This document shows, piece by piece, positions 35,645-48,064 of a DNA stretch of 64,000 bases. This stretch comes from Druceiella hillmani (taxonomy: Eukaryota; Arthropoda; Insecta; Lepidoptera; Hepialidae). The DNA lies in contig JAYKKI010000009.1 of the NCBI GenBank assembly GCA_039881145.1, forward strand, positions 11,968,001 through 12,032,000, read 5' to 3'. Each line of letters begins with the position of its first letter. Position 1 is the first letter of the stretch. The notes beneath the pieces are model-generated. The model ran no database searches. It had not been told where the DNA came from and was given only the letters and a program-made list of their open reading frames with translations. Position numbers and translations under genes: made by a program.

Positions 35645-36575
35645 GTCAGATAAACTTTTTTCACTGAAAAAAAGGACATAACAAGGCATAAAATATCCTG
35701 AATAAGTCGTGCAGAGTATGCAAATGAGTTTGAAGGGAACGGCGAGAAAACTGAAATGACTATTTTACCTGTTAATTGAATAGGAAGGAGTGAATGTTTA
35801 CAAGGTAACTACCTTAATTGTATTATTTTTCTCTTTTCGCTGTGCGTAATATGCATGCCTGGGATAAAGGGAAAAAGAAAATTTTGCACCAAATTTAAAG
35901 GTAAAGTTTTGAAGAGATTAATTTCTCGCTGAAAATGCGAAAGAGGATTTCGTGTTTTTTGTTGTTTTTGTTTTAATTTATTTGTATTTGGCTTTCAATA
36001 TTTGTATTTTCATTGCACGGTTATACTCTTTGCTTACCTTTTGCATAGAAGGTACCTTCTATTTTGATAAGGGCAAGTTTGACAGGAACTATATTTTACT
36101 GTTCCTGTTTCCACTTCGAAAATTTATTGTAGGAAGGCGGTATTTTTTAGGCAGCCGGTTATTTAAAATGCATTAAATTATTTTCTGTATCAGTGCTATT
36201 ACTATTTTAACATAACTTTTGAAATTGGCTGGTTAAATTGAGAAGTAAAACTAGGTTTAAACCTAAAAATGGTAGTGACCTACGTTAAATATTTACTCCG
36301 AATATTTCATTTACATTTGACGTATGAAATAACCCACTATATCAGTGCTCCATTCAGATTCCTATACATTCAAAGAGCATGGAAAGTGAAACCAAGAAAA
36401 TCATGATGTGAAAAAACGTCATATAGACTCGTGTCAATGCTCCAATTAATATCCAACCTTTACAAAAACGTATACTGATAAAACTAAAAGCAATAATAAA
36501 AGGAAAATTAACCTCTATAAAATAATTTAGAGGAATAGCGAATTTTGGATCAGTTTTGTATCTACTAAGTAGATA
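35645..36575. other. AT-rich stretch, no gene seen
   Basis: ORFs at 35952-36176 and 36354-36671 are hydrophobic and AT-driven. No domain is recognised. Confidence 0.45.
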
Positions 36576-36576
36576 T

Positions 36577-36608
36577 ACTGTGTGTGTATGTGTGTGTGTG
36601 TGTGTGTG

Positions 36609-36649
<41 letters not shown>

Positions 36650-36664
36650 TTATATATTTATATA
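36577..36664. repeat. (TG)n(TA)n microsatellite
   Basis: TGTGTGTG passing into TATATATA with minor interruptions. Confidence 0.97.
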
Positions 36665-36669
36665 CGTAC

Positions 36670-37400
36670 ATAAATTGTTGAACAACGCCTATGGCTTCTC
36701 CGAATGAACTTTTTCACTTTTGGTATAATACCCATGATAATCATGAAATCACACAGAACAATCTAGTAGGATGTTATTTAAAAAATATTGAATAGAACTG
36801 AAGACGTTTCTTGAAAATAATACAATTTAATAGGGTTTATGAAGGGATTACGCTAATATATACAAACGTTCAATACGTAAGTTCCATTCAAAAATTACCT
36901 GAAAATGAATTTAACGACAGTTCGAAACTGATGTATTTCACTGCTTAGTTCACATGATACACGATTTTTACTATTTAGTTCTTTGAATGTCCAAAAAAAA
37001 ACAATATTGACCCCTTGCTCAAATTAAATTTCACAACTTCGTTCCACTAAACGAAATATAAAGTTCAACCTTTCACAAAGCTCCGTTACCTTCACCTCCG
37101 CTATCGTTGTTCCTAAGATACAAAATTCCATGTTTACGCAGACAAACTAACAAATATAATGGAAGTTCTTAAACAGGTGAAATTCTCTCCCCGACGCAAC
37201 TCGCAAGGAAATAATAAGTATTCAGTTACATGAAGTTGTACAATAAAACATAAAATATAAAGAAGTTGATATTTGTATTGTGCGAGGGCGGACAGGTAAA
37301 CTGCCCGTTAAGAGAGGGGGAGGCACTTTATTCCTTTTGAAGCCACTGGCACACCATTTTATTTCGTCAATTTCTGAGGGAAGTTTTCTTTTGAATTTAT
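36670..37400. other. AT-rich stretch, no gene seen
   Basis: No supported feature. Confidence 0.5.
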
Positions 37401-37419
37401 GAAAAATGTACACATTTTC

Positions 37420-37625
37420 ATTTCATGTTTATTACGGGCGCCTTTTGTCGGTTTCGAGGATGAATATTTGCAACAAATTTCATTATGATCGCAGCAAATA
37501 CCACTCGCCGCCTAAATTCGGCCTCTTCTCGCTCCAAAAGGAATTTTTAATGTTAAACTAGCTTTATCGAACCTGATAAATTATTTTTCAAGTTTGATCG
37601 CGGATGACGCGAGAGCTTAACATTC
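37420..37625. promoter_or_regulatory. Moderately GC-rich island
   Basis: The island holds GTTTATTACGGGCGCC (a posterior-Hox/Caudal-like TTTATTACG word), ACTCGCCGCCTAAATTCGG and GATCGCGGATGACGCG. There is no ORF. The regulatory role is inference. Confidence 0.22.
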
Positions 37626-37629
37626 GTTT

Positions 37630-39960
37630 TATAAAATTAATTTGAAAACCTAACTAGACAGTAATGTTTAAAAATTCATTCATAGCCCCTTAAAAATGAT
37701 TTTTTACCACGTTTTTATTGGCATGTACTCATATTTTGAACATATATAAATAACATTCATTAACTTGTATATGTCAGGATGTTTTAATGCATATATAAAT
37801 TGTTTTACAAAAATAAATATATGATTCTAAATAAATAAGAAAAATCGTTTTTCATTGTGTGGTATCACAATAAAAAGCGGAATAATATTTAAAGAATGAA
37901 CCCTGACTTACGAATATATGATGAACCCTCGATTAGAGTCGTTTTTTGCCTACCCCACTATAATTATATATATGGTGAAAGATATAGATTGATAATAGTA
38001 CAAAGAACTGTCAGGAGAAAGCTGTAGTATCGTTGATTAATTTGTCGTGACAGGGTAAATGCATGGATAGACAGTGCGTTTTGCTTTTACAACGCACGAT
38101 TTTAACACGTGCATGACCGAACATGCACAAAAATATATTTGTCTGTACTCAACCTAGCTCAAGTAGTATTACGTAAATCATATATGCGATCAGGAAAAGC
38201 GTTTTTCATTAATATAATATGGAAGGCGAGATTTCAAACTAGAGTGCTTGGAAACGATTCGAAAATTTTCCATCTATGTATATTTTCTGTCGATTGTTTG
38301 ATGCGAACGGAAATAACAACAGGGTTCAAAAAAAGAAGCAAAGTACAAGACGTGAACTGTGTCATAGAAAATAAATACGAAATAGTGGAATCATCTCGTG
38401 GGACTCGAGGCAATGATATTTTAATGTAGTCGTTAGAAATAGAAAAACCCAAAGAAATATCCTTGGTTCCCATCTCCAAACTTTTTATTTTATCTTTATT
38501 CAGTACGGCAATTATGTCTAAAAAATATAGCCTGGATTTCATATATTGTCATTTATTTGTCCCAAATCAATTGGAATATATTTAATTTATTTTCTGATCA
38601 TTATAGATTATAATATTAAAAGTATATTTATATCTATAATAATGTTTCTTTTTGGAGATAAAAGTATACTATGAAATCATTTGCACGCCTTAGTAAGGCC
38701 AGTTTCCATCTTTCTTAGATACATAAGTATAAAATCTTCAGGTAATGTATTTTGCACAAGCCAAGCCATACCGCAATTAATCATAAACATGGACTATTAT
38801 AATTAGTCAAAACAGAACCTCTTCTGTAATCTTATTAAATACAACGCAGTTTATGAATATTTTGTTCGTTCGTAACATTAACTGAGTTACGTGAAATATT
38901 AAAGGTGGGATTTAAATAATGATAAATGATATACGAAATGTTCTAATATGCCAAAAAACTGTTTAAACTATGTGTAGTAAAGCGAGTGGAATGATTTTGT
39001 TATAAGCGGTAAGGTATAGCCAAGCTACCTAGAAGAAGACGACGTATCGTTTAAAAATATAATAGTATAGGTAACTCTTGCTATATATTTATGATATGTA
39101 AAAGATATAATCCTTTTGTTTATAACAGCTGGATAAATAAATTATTGGATAAGATGGATACTTTAGCTGTATAGACATAAATATCAATGTATTATTTTAT
39201 TTCACTATGGCAAATCGAAAACGGAATATTACTATGCTATAATAGAAACAATTGGCTCTAGTATCACTAGTTCTTTATGATATAGTAATAACATCATATA
39301 TAGCTATCGTATTTACGATTATATTGATTAGTTCTGTCGAAGGTGTAAAATTTAATTATTAACTAAAAAATCATTCGATTAGTTTCGATTGCGCACATAT
39401 GCCTCAACATAAAATACATATATTGAAAAAAAGCTATGACGAAAATTACCTTATTTTTCTTTTTTAATGGGACGTTCAAGAAAATGAAAAAGTGAAGTAT
39501 TGATTTTATTTGAAACACAAAAACGTAAATATTTTTAAGACTAAACATCGAACTATTAACAATTTGATTGCATATGTAAAAAAACCGACTATAGCCAAGT
39601 CAGTTCCGCGCACTACCAGGCAAGTGACGAGATACTGGCCGGTAACGAAAAAAAGAATTTCTAAAAAATCCTCATAGCTAATTTTATAAAAACCTAAGGG
39701 GCTTGTGAACTATGTCATTAAATTTACCTAAATGTTAATTTTATAGATCTATTTTACAATGTCTGAGCTACTAAAATTGGAAAATAAAAAAAGGAATTTA
39801 AAAATGGAACCCAACTGAAAGTTTAAAACAGGCACAATAAAAAGAAAATCTGATGTTAAATTATAATTACGCTAATAATGGAAAAGTAGTGTGTTTTGTA
39901 TTTAGTTGGAGTACGCTAATTGTTATTTTTTCTTTTATTTCTTCAAGTTTTTCGTAATCG
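37630..39960. other. AT-rich stretch, no gene seen
   Basis: Overlapping ORFs of about 105 codons on opposite strands at 38109-38542 show no recognisable domain, and I cannot tell whether either is real. The rest is featureless. Confidence 0.4.
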
Positions 39961-39964
39961 TATC

Positions 39965-40473
39965 CGATTCGAATCGAATATTGTAAAATATCACCACGGA
40001 TTCGGAATGTCACCATAGATTATTGTTTTATAATCCAGTCAAACAAAATAACGAATTAAACATATTATAAAAATGTAATAATTTTTACTAAATGTTTTAT
40101 TAATGAGAAAGTAATTGAAGAGCACAAATATTGTAAGTAGAAAGGGACACGATTTCAATCGTATACGATACGATTTTCAGTAACATAATTTGACACAGAC
40201 AAAACATTTATAAAATAAACCAATTCACGATTCAAATCGAATATTGTCAGTCACTATATGTGTCAGGTCGGGTAATGGACTCATAATGATTCTGTCAAAA
40301 ATCATATCAAATTAAATGTATTATGAAAGTGTTTTAATTTTTATTTATTGCAACATAATTGAAAAGCATAAAATGTTGTAAGTAGTTAGTGACGCGGTTT
40401 CAATTGTACACGAATCAATTTCCCGCAACGTAATTCAACACAGACAAACTTATTTCTAGTATAAACCAATTCA
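39965..40473. repeat. Diverged tandem duplication, unit about 263 bp
   Basis: Two direct copies, 39965-40227 and 40228-40473. Shared anchors in order are CGATTC.AATCGAATATTGT, TAATGATT/TAGATTATT, AATTAAA.ATATTAT, TAATTGAA.AGCA.AAA, TTGTAAGTAG, TTTCAAT.GTA.ACGA, AA.TCAACACAGACAAA-like words and AAACCAATTCA. The divergence indicates an old event. Confidence 0.8.
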
Positions 40474-40599
40474 TCTAATTACCTAATACAAATATCGATC
40501 ATACAAAAGAATGAAACTAATGGACATTCTTAACTGCTTCATTAATCACTGACACATCTTAATACAAACAAATCAAATACAAACCTCAAATAGTCCAAA

Positions 40600-40925
40600 A
40601 AACGATAGCGCAGTTCAGACGATCGCCCCCACTGGCCAGTTAAACAAGTCAACTTACGAACTGGTCGACGGTCGTGCAAAGTGACCCAGCATTCTCAGCG
40701 CTGGAGAGGTCGCCGCAAGAGATTTATATTCACCAATAGTTGGTTTCGCATTGCGAACAGTGATTCCCTCCCGCCATTAAATGTTGTGTACAAATTGCGG
40801 AGCGTAATAAAGGACAATAGCTGGCTGGACGCTAGTATCCGGCAGGCCCGTTATCTTCATCTGTCTTTTGTGGGTCAAGACTTGGGCGGTATTACAGAGG
40901 TATTCCTCCTACAATAGCCATTTGA
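40600..40925. promoter_or_regulatory. GC-rich island with a 78-codon ORF, nature uncertain
   Basis: GC rises sharply (CGCCCCCACTGGCCAG, GGTCGACGGTCGTGC, GCGCTGGAGAGGTCGCCGC). The plus ORF 40681-40917 contains NVVYKLRSVIKDNSWLDASI and ends LGGITEVFLLQ, with better composition than chance ORFs here, but I recognise no domain. An exon, a promoter region or a conserved element are all possible. Confidence 0.3.
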
Positions 40926-40929
40926 TTTA

Positions 40930-42105
40930 TTAATCTTTAGTAAGATCGTTTTGTATTAGACAGGAGGTTCATTGTTTGTTATGCGGTCGGATTAAGGGTG
41001 GAATTTTTGGAGTTTATTGGACATGATTTTATTTTCAAGTTCTACTCGCCGAAATGTTGTTTGTTGTAATATCTGCGTTAGATTTTCTTTGCCGACTTCA
41101 TTCAGTCTATAGTTTGTAAATATAGATCTACCTATCTATAAAATAATGATTTTAAATATTCCACAGACTTACTTTTCAGTTGGTCAGACATTAAAATTAA
41201 ATCATCTAGTTATGTTTCACCACAATCCATTTAGCGCATGTTTAGCCCATTAAAAGAAGTTATTGCAACAAAAATGTATTGGATTAATAATATCTTAATT
41301 TTATAAATATTTATTATACTATTGAATATCAGTTAATAATATCAGTAAAAAAACGTCTATTAATTGCGTAAAGTTAGTTAAATAAAATCTTTAGTTAATA
41401 TCTACTGACGCTGATAAGACTGTCATTATTTAGTGAAGGATTTGAGGCATTTGATATTTTTACAAACCGCTCAGCTGGAATCATTTCATTGACAGTGCAT
41501 TATTACAAGACAACATGATCGTTATTCGTAAGTAACATAAATTTATTATATATTATTTTATTATTTTATTCTTATATATTATTTTATTCTTAACATCAGC
41601 GAATTAAAACAAACTTATGGTCTTGTTATAAATAATTAAATTAGAGTTATTCTAAATAATTAATATTGAAGTTTCGTTAAGGTTTGGGTTGAGCATATTT
41701 TAGTTTATATCATTTTTTATTTATTCTACGTCTTTTCAGGTGAGAGATATTTTTTAAATAGATTTACACGATTTATTATTATTTTCATAAGTGATATTCG
41801 TAATTTAAACCAAATAATATTCACAAAAATTTTAAGTTCTAAAATTATAGCTATTTAATCGAATTGTTTAAAACTTATAACATATACAGATATCTCGATA
41901 CATTGCATTACGTAGTTATAAAATAAATAGGTTTACTTTTGGTAATAATTATTTACGAGGTATCTACTTCTAAATACATATATGTTAAAGAACCGTTTCC
42001 TTTATCTCATTTAGATGAGAACGTATCAAAATCAACAATATCAATTTCATTCTCTAACATGACTCGGGAACTTTACTAAAAGGAGTGTCGTGAAACACGT
42101 TTCGA
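40930..42105. other. AT-rich stretch with one possible first-exon signal
   Basis: At 41515 an ATG begins five codons that end at GTAAGT (ATGATCGTTATTC then GTAAGT), the layout of a short first coding exon, but no continuation is identified. The remainder is AT-rich. Confidence 0.3.
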
Positions 42106-42107
<2 letters not shown>

Positions 42108-42173
<66 letters not shown>

Positions 42174-42193
42174 CTGTGTGTATATATATATGT
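42108..42193. repeat. (TA)n(TG)n(TA)n microsatellite
   Basis: TA tract, then GTGTGTGTGTGTG, then a short TA tract. Confidence 0.97.
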
Positions 42194-42199
42194 ATTTAA

Positions 42200-43110
42200 A
42201 TAGTTAGTATTACCTTTTATAGCCAGCCACACAGTTGAATATTTCAATGGCCTCTAGTGAATTTCATGGTTAAACTTAAGATACTCGTACATTTTTCAAC
42301 AACATTTCAGGTCTTTCCGCCTTGATATTATTTATTGGAAAGAAAAGTTTACGCAATTTAGGTATCTCCTAGTTTCATAATGCTTTGAAACTTCGATTGG
42401 CTCTTTTGAAAAGTTTGAAATGAGATTTCATGTTTTTCAAACTTTCATCTTGGTTACGTGAGAAAGAGCTTCCGCTTTAGCATCAATGTTTGAAAATATA
42501 TTTATTTATTTTTACCTATTTTTTCTTACTGAATATGCTATTGAAACTTTTTAAATTGAAAAAGTAAGAAATAAGAAAGCAAGTAATAATTTTAACGTGA
42601 TTAAAACCAAACTTTCAAATATATAACCATCAATTAATCTGAATAAAGATTTTACATATTCATTATGTTTGATGAGAAGAAAATTATTTTTTTCCCTTTA
42701 TTTGCAATACATATGAACATGTTCAAATGAAAAGTTTTAACAACAATATCTGGCAGTTCAGCCCTCTGTCAAGGGTTTTTAACCCCTTATCGAAATAAAG
42801 TATAGGCTTAAAATTTTCACATATGTAATTCATTTACCTAAAATTTAAAATCTCATTAAAAACTAAATGGAATTTTGGTTTCCAAGGATGCTAATATTTT
42901 GAAATGGGAGAGTGGCAAACAAACAATTTTAATTATTTGTCTCAATTAATAATTATCGTTTCGATTAATAATATTTGGTAATTCCTTCGTTAGTATCTAA
43001 ACTAATATTTAGTAAATGAATCATCGAGCAATATTTCACTATTGCCCTACTGCTCTCACCCTAGACCTTTTTGTATGTATGTTTAATATTTCTGCGTTTT
43101 GTTACTATAT
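42200..43110. other. AT-rich stretch, no gene seen
   Basis: No supported feature. Confidence 0.5.
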
Positions 43111-43119
43111 TCCTTTCAT

Positions 43120-43385
43120 CATATACCACCGATATTCTCATTATGCCACGTATTCACTGTCTCACGGTCGCCGTTCAATGCGATTATCGGGACGCATTTT
43201 CCTCTCTCCGGAAAGTTGTCGGATCCATCACTGTGGCTGCAAATTGAATAACAGTTTCGCATCGTGTCCCGGGTAGCGCACCGCCGGACATACGTCATTT
43301 CCTTTTAGCGGCACAGAGATGACGAATCAATCATTTTTATTGAATTGGCTGCCGTTCATTTTTGGATACAATCTTGTAGGGGATA
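43120..43385. promoter_or_regulatory. GC-rich island with Exd/Hox-like site
   Basis: The island holds CTCACGGTCGCCGTTCAATG, GTGTCCCGGGTAGCG, CACCGCCGGACATACG and GACGAATCAATCATTTTTAT. The last resembles a combined Extradenticle/Hox word (ATCAATCA). An ORF crossing the left half (43016-43276) has no recognisable domain. Confidence 0.25.
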
Positions 43386-43389
43386 CAAA

Positions 43390-44035
43390 ATTGTATCAGT
43401 AATTGTACTGATAGAATGTTATTGGGTTATATTTAGTTGGTTAAGAATATACAGGGTTATATTTGACTTCATATTTTTGGGTGTGTTTGTTTAGTTTACT
43501 CACGATAGCAATATTTAATTCATTTTAAGTTGCACATATTTATATCTCCTTAATGAGAATATAATCATTAACAATATTTGAATTGACCTATCTCTTAAAC
43601 ATATTTCCCATGGTATCGAACTATTTCAACAATAAGAGTATTTACGAAATAATATTACTCAAATTTTAAAATGAGAAGTTTTCTTTTTATGAATTCTTTT
43701 TCATTTAAATGTGAAAGTTAATTACTAGACGGATTTCGAAATATTTTTCAAATAATTTGCAAATCAGTAAATGAGAACTTAATGATATATAGATATGCAA
43801 TAATTACTAGGAAAAAACCTACAACGTTTCACTTGCAAAAATCCGAATCTTAAGGTTTATGCATGAAAGACAATCCGTCTACGAAATGCAATTCCTTCTA
43901 GGACGTGTAACAATGGAGAGATAAAGTTGTCTCATCAGTAGGTGTAGATGTACTCTCGTATGATAGAGTCAAATATTGGTCCCAATAATTTACAGAAAAG
44001 TATTGCAGAAGAGGAAATTTTGATCTTCTCTATAA
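43390..44035. other. AT-rich stretch, no gene seen
   Basis: No supported feature. Confidence 0.5.
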
Positions 44036-44040
44036 TTAAA

Positions 44041-45830
44041 TCTTCTTCTTATAATACCTTCATCTAACGGAGGTTGGCAATTATTATGGCTATTGGAACT
44101 TTGTATGTAGCAACCAAAAAAAATGAACGTGTATTTCATTGTACTACTGGTGTAGGTTCTTTAGATAGGATATCCTCCTCCTGCCAGGCCTCCTTCTGTC
44201 CAGTATCGTGCTTTGCATAATGTCTTAAAGGAGTTAGTATTTTCTCTTGCGCACGATATGTTGGTGGTATAGACTGAGGATGAAATCTACCAATTGAATA
44301 TTACATGCATTTATTGCCAATAGAGGTTCTTGATAATTTTCAAGTCATGGCCATCTATTCCCACTTTCTCTACCACAAACTCTATCTTTACTCTATTACA
44401 AGCCTTTTTGTGATTAGTGAAGCAAACGTAGAGGTTATTATTTACGTTGTAGCACGGCTTCGCTAAAATTTTAGAGATGAAAAGGGCGTCTATGTTTCCG
44501 AATCCAGACCGATACCCAAATTGGTTATTTGACAATATTTACTCACGTCATGAGTACATTCAGCCATTAATTATTTTGACGAAATCCTTAAGTATATGAC
44601 TTATTAAAGATATGATTCGATGATCGCTGCGTTTACTGCGATACTTCAGGTAGGGTGATTGATGTCGAGTTCAACCTGTCAACAGGTATATTGCCATTGA
44701 GATATAAATTGAAGATATTAACAAGATATTTTATATTAACCTCGTCAATTAAGTTTAACAGATCGACCAGTAATGCGACTGGTTCAGTCTTTACGGGGTC
44801 GAGATCCCGTTTTTCATTGCATAGGCAATTTTAATTTAGCTGTAGGAGCGTCAATTTCATTAAAAGGTACGGAAGAGAGTCATAAAATAGGGTTCTATTA
44901 TATTGCTTCCAGATGTAAAGTTTTTCTTCCATAGGCTAGCGATTCTTCCACTGATTAACATAACGTGGGGTTTTGTCTTGTGTCTCTTTTCGAACAACTC
45001 CTTAATATTTTTATGTATATTAAAACTGTCAAGCTTTCTCTGTAGCACTTCGATTTCCGAACATCTTTCTCCCACGGATTGTTTCTTTTGTTTCCGTAAC
45101 TCACTTTTAAGTGAAGCGTTAAAGTTTTTTAAAATAAAGAAGTCTTATTTTTATCTTTTGATCCAGTCTAGCTATAAAAAAGTTGTGTATTTCAGATGTT
45201 ATTAAATTTTTGCCCGCCTTTACTTCTAGCTCTTGGCTCACGGTTACCTCTAGCTCTGTTCATCGTGTATTTTAATTGGGTGGTTTTGGTTCAAAAGGAC
45301 TTGTGTTAGATGAAACTAGCTTATGTAATTGATTTTTAATAGCGCAACTGACTTGAGTATCAACCGCGTTAACTTATAATTGTGCAAAGTTGAAATTATG
45401 TTATGTAGATGGTTTTCTAATTTTCTTTAACTTAATCTGTAACGACACGACCAATGGAATATGATCTCAGCCTATGTCGATTCCAGGGTATGTTTTCATT
45501 AATATAATACCATTATGATGTCTTAACTGTTCAAGAAAATAAACAATTTGATTTCTAACAATACCTTTATCTGCGGATGATTTCCATGTAAACAATATAA
45601 GTGATGGTACGAAAAACTTACAGAAAGTTTTGCTAACCACTTTTACTTTTGCTACTTTAGAGTTGAAATATCCATTCCAGATATTTATTTCATACTTCTT
45701 CATCATTTTTAACATTTTTTCAATTTGCAAGTAGAATGCTTTGATCTCCGATTCTTCCTTGTCAAAGGTAGGGGCACAAATCAATTTGAGATTACATTTA
45801 GAAAAATTAAGAAACCTTACTGAAATTATT
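44041..45830 (-). mobile_element. Decayed endonuclease/reverse-transcriptase LINE (RTE-like)
   Basis: Reading leftward: an endonuclease remnant at 45784-45467 (APTFDKEESEIKAFY, EINIWNGYFNSKV where GDFN is expected, VRNQIVYFLEQLR, MKTYPGIDIG); a linker at 45075-44860 (GERCSEIEVLQRKLDSFN, then IHKNIKELFEKR); and a reverse transcriptase fingers/palm piece at 44535-44311 (NNQFGYRSGFGNIDALF, FTNHKKACNRV, VGIDGHDLKIIKNLYW). It ends at 44041 in the GCCAACCTCCG ... AAGAAGAAG tail seen on such insect LINEs. Many stops and frameshifts break it, the endonuclease lacks its N-terminal part, and the segment with the catalytic DD pair is deleted between about 44310 and 44290. It is a dead copy about 1.8 kb long, where an intact element would be near 3 kb. 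Confidence 0.9.
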
Positions 45831-46008
45831 CCTAGGTTAAATTTATATTATCCTACTAACTACGCTCATGCTCTCATAATGAAATACAAACTGCTTCACG
45901 CGTTGAAAAAGAAGCGGAAATATTTTGTTTGACTCTGACATGAGCTAATGCTAATAAACTCAGGTGGCTCATCAGCTAATGCCGATAACCCCAAGTTATA
46001 ATTCAACT

Positions 46009-46272
46009 TACTGACAAACAGTTTCGTTCCTTTAATTCGTTAACTATTACGCAATGATGGCACGCCGAGCCTGGCAGTATATATTTCTTGTCCTTGAGCC
46101 TGTGTTGGATATATTTTACGATCCGTCCGTGTCCCGGCTCATTTTCTTGCTGACGTTCCTCGGGACACGCCCTCGTTTTATGATCTGGCGGTCATGGAAC
46201 AGAAGACTGAGTACTTATAAGATTAATAGCGTAGAATATTATTTAGTTCATCTTTGTTTAAGTCGACATATA
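46009..46272 (+). repeat. Diverged copy A of a 240-bp dispersed repeat
   Basis: Collinear with 49786-50030 in direct orientation. Shared anchors in order are GACAAA, GA.TATTACG/C, GCTGAGCCTGGCAG or GCCGAGCCTGGCAG, GT.TCGGCT-like words, TTGCTGACG, CACGCCCTCG.TTTATGAT, GCGGTCA, AAGATTAAT and GTCGACAT. This copy has an extra stretch of about 20 bases after CCTGGCAG. It supplies part of a 103-codon ORF, probably by chance. A TE or a duplicated conserved element are both possible. Confidence 0.6.
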
Positions 46273-46274
46273 GA

Positions 46275-47400
46275 TGTTTGGACGAACTTAATCATTTATA
46301 TTTTCGTAAATGGTTCCAATTTTATATTTTTCATTGTGTCACCACCTCTCACTTGGGTGGGATAGTCAACATATAAATAATATATTATATCTTTCTCTTT
46401 TACTTAATCTTAAACATCGTTAAAATATATCTTTAGATTTCAGATTCAGAGATTACAGATTTCTTGTCAACCATTTAATGTTTCAAATATTCTTTATCAG
46501 TCACTCTCTATACATTTTTTCTATGTATTCTAACTTATGAATCAAAATTTATCGATTTTGACGCCACTTTTCCTAACACCATGTATAATCTTTGTATATT
46601 TATATCTTATTATATCTCGCAAAATATTTTACGTAATTATTTCACTAAAGATTTATTTTTTTCTGCTACTATGTAGTTTTTTTCTCCTTTTTATATTACA
46701 AAAAAAAAAAAATTTTTTGTATCGAAACTAAAAAAGTTAAAGAAGTTAAGGTGGACACTTCATTCATTAAACATATCCAAAAGATACAACTTTACTTTTC
46801 ATTTAATTTCTCCACGTAAAATGAAATGAATGATATCTTCAAAGGAATCTACCTAGAATAAAAGTCACCCTACCCTAACTTAATTTTTCAACTTTTTACT
46901 TTCAGTAGCTACTTATCTGCTACTACAATTTTATAACAGGGTAACCGCTGACATCGTTCTCATTTTCTGTATTTGGTATATCGCAGTCGTCATATAATGT
47001 GATTTCCAAGCCATATATCCTTCATCCTTTGGAACCCTTAAGGATCTACTACTGTGGTTATAAACCCAATAAGGGTGACTCTATGGGCCTCGGGAAACGC
47101 TACGCCGGTTATGTATTGTTTCTTCCCAGGCCAAGAAGTCGAATCTGATCTATTCAATTTGTTGTTGTTCATTTATGGATACCTAGAGTTTTTACTCTAC
47201 ATTGATGGAATATCATTAAATATAGTTGACCACTTGAGTAACATCGTAGGTTTTACATAGTAGATTTATAGCTGAATATGAACAATGAAATCGGGATTGT
47301 AAAGTTAGAGCTGTCTCTTTTTGCATATTTTAAAGACTCCTTATGAAAGACGTATCATTCTTATTTCCCTCTTACTGCCCTTTCTTTATTTAATTGAAAA
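46275..47400. other. AT-rich stretch, one coding-like ORF of unknown nature
   Basis: A plus ORF at 47054-47260 contains FPGQEVESDLFN and YLEFLLYIDGIS, which look protein-like, but I recognise no family. It may be repeat-derived. The rest is featureless. Confidence 0.3.
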
Positions 47401-47419
47401 ACTCATATAATGGGCTGTT

Positions 47420-48060
47420 CTGTTGGCTGTACCTTTACATTTTGCAATCAATTCTATAAAGAAATTGATTAATGAGAGGTGTAGATAGTCGATATAAACT
47501 TGAAACCTCGGTAGTTGTATATGTCAAAGTAATCTCCCTTTTGCAGACCTATGATGTTTGACCGAACCCATTGTTTTGCGGTACAACTTGTATTTATAAG
47601 TAAACTTTTTATTGAATAAGTGAGTTTATGGTAGAGCCAAAAGAATGTTGCTATTTATATATAATCATTTCTAGTTCCAGGGCCTTCTTCTTCTTTCAGT
47701 TTTTTAATATCAATCAGAGCTTCCGTTTCATCTATAAATGACGCTTTATTTTTTGGTTGCTCTTTTGTCAATATTATCTATCAAGCTGATTTTTCAAATT
47801 CCCCCCCTATATTATAAAGATACTTTAAAAATGTGTTTGCACATTATAATTTTCCTTCTCGTTTTTATTTTAGTATGGTAGTCTTTTAAATTATGTGTCC
47901 TGGTTTTTTAGATACATATTTCTCTGATCTTTTCTTTCTTGTAAAACATTTCAAGGTTTTTTAGTCTTCTATTTCGAAGTTTGTTTTGTGTTCTATATTT
48001 GTCGCTAATAGGTAACAGGTTTTGCATAAGCGTTTTAGTTCAAAATAATACTTACCACCT
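47420..48060 (-). pseudogene. Possible decayed coding remnant, family unknown
   Basis: On the minus strand several in-frame stretches read like protein: LTKEQPKNKASFIDETEALI (about 47775-47716), IKKLKEEEGPGTRND just after it, and LKRLCKTCYLLATNIEHKTN (about 48038-47979). Stops and shifts separate them. The Lys/Glu-rich composition is compatible with a transposon ORF, but I cannot name the family. Confidence 0.25.
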
Positions 48061-48064
48061 AACT

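Noticed and set aside
38109..38542. Pair of roughly 105-codon ORFs on opposite strands as genes
   Set aside because: They overlap each other, lack recognisable domains and sit in AT-rich DNA. At most one could be real and I cannot support either.
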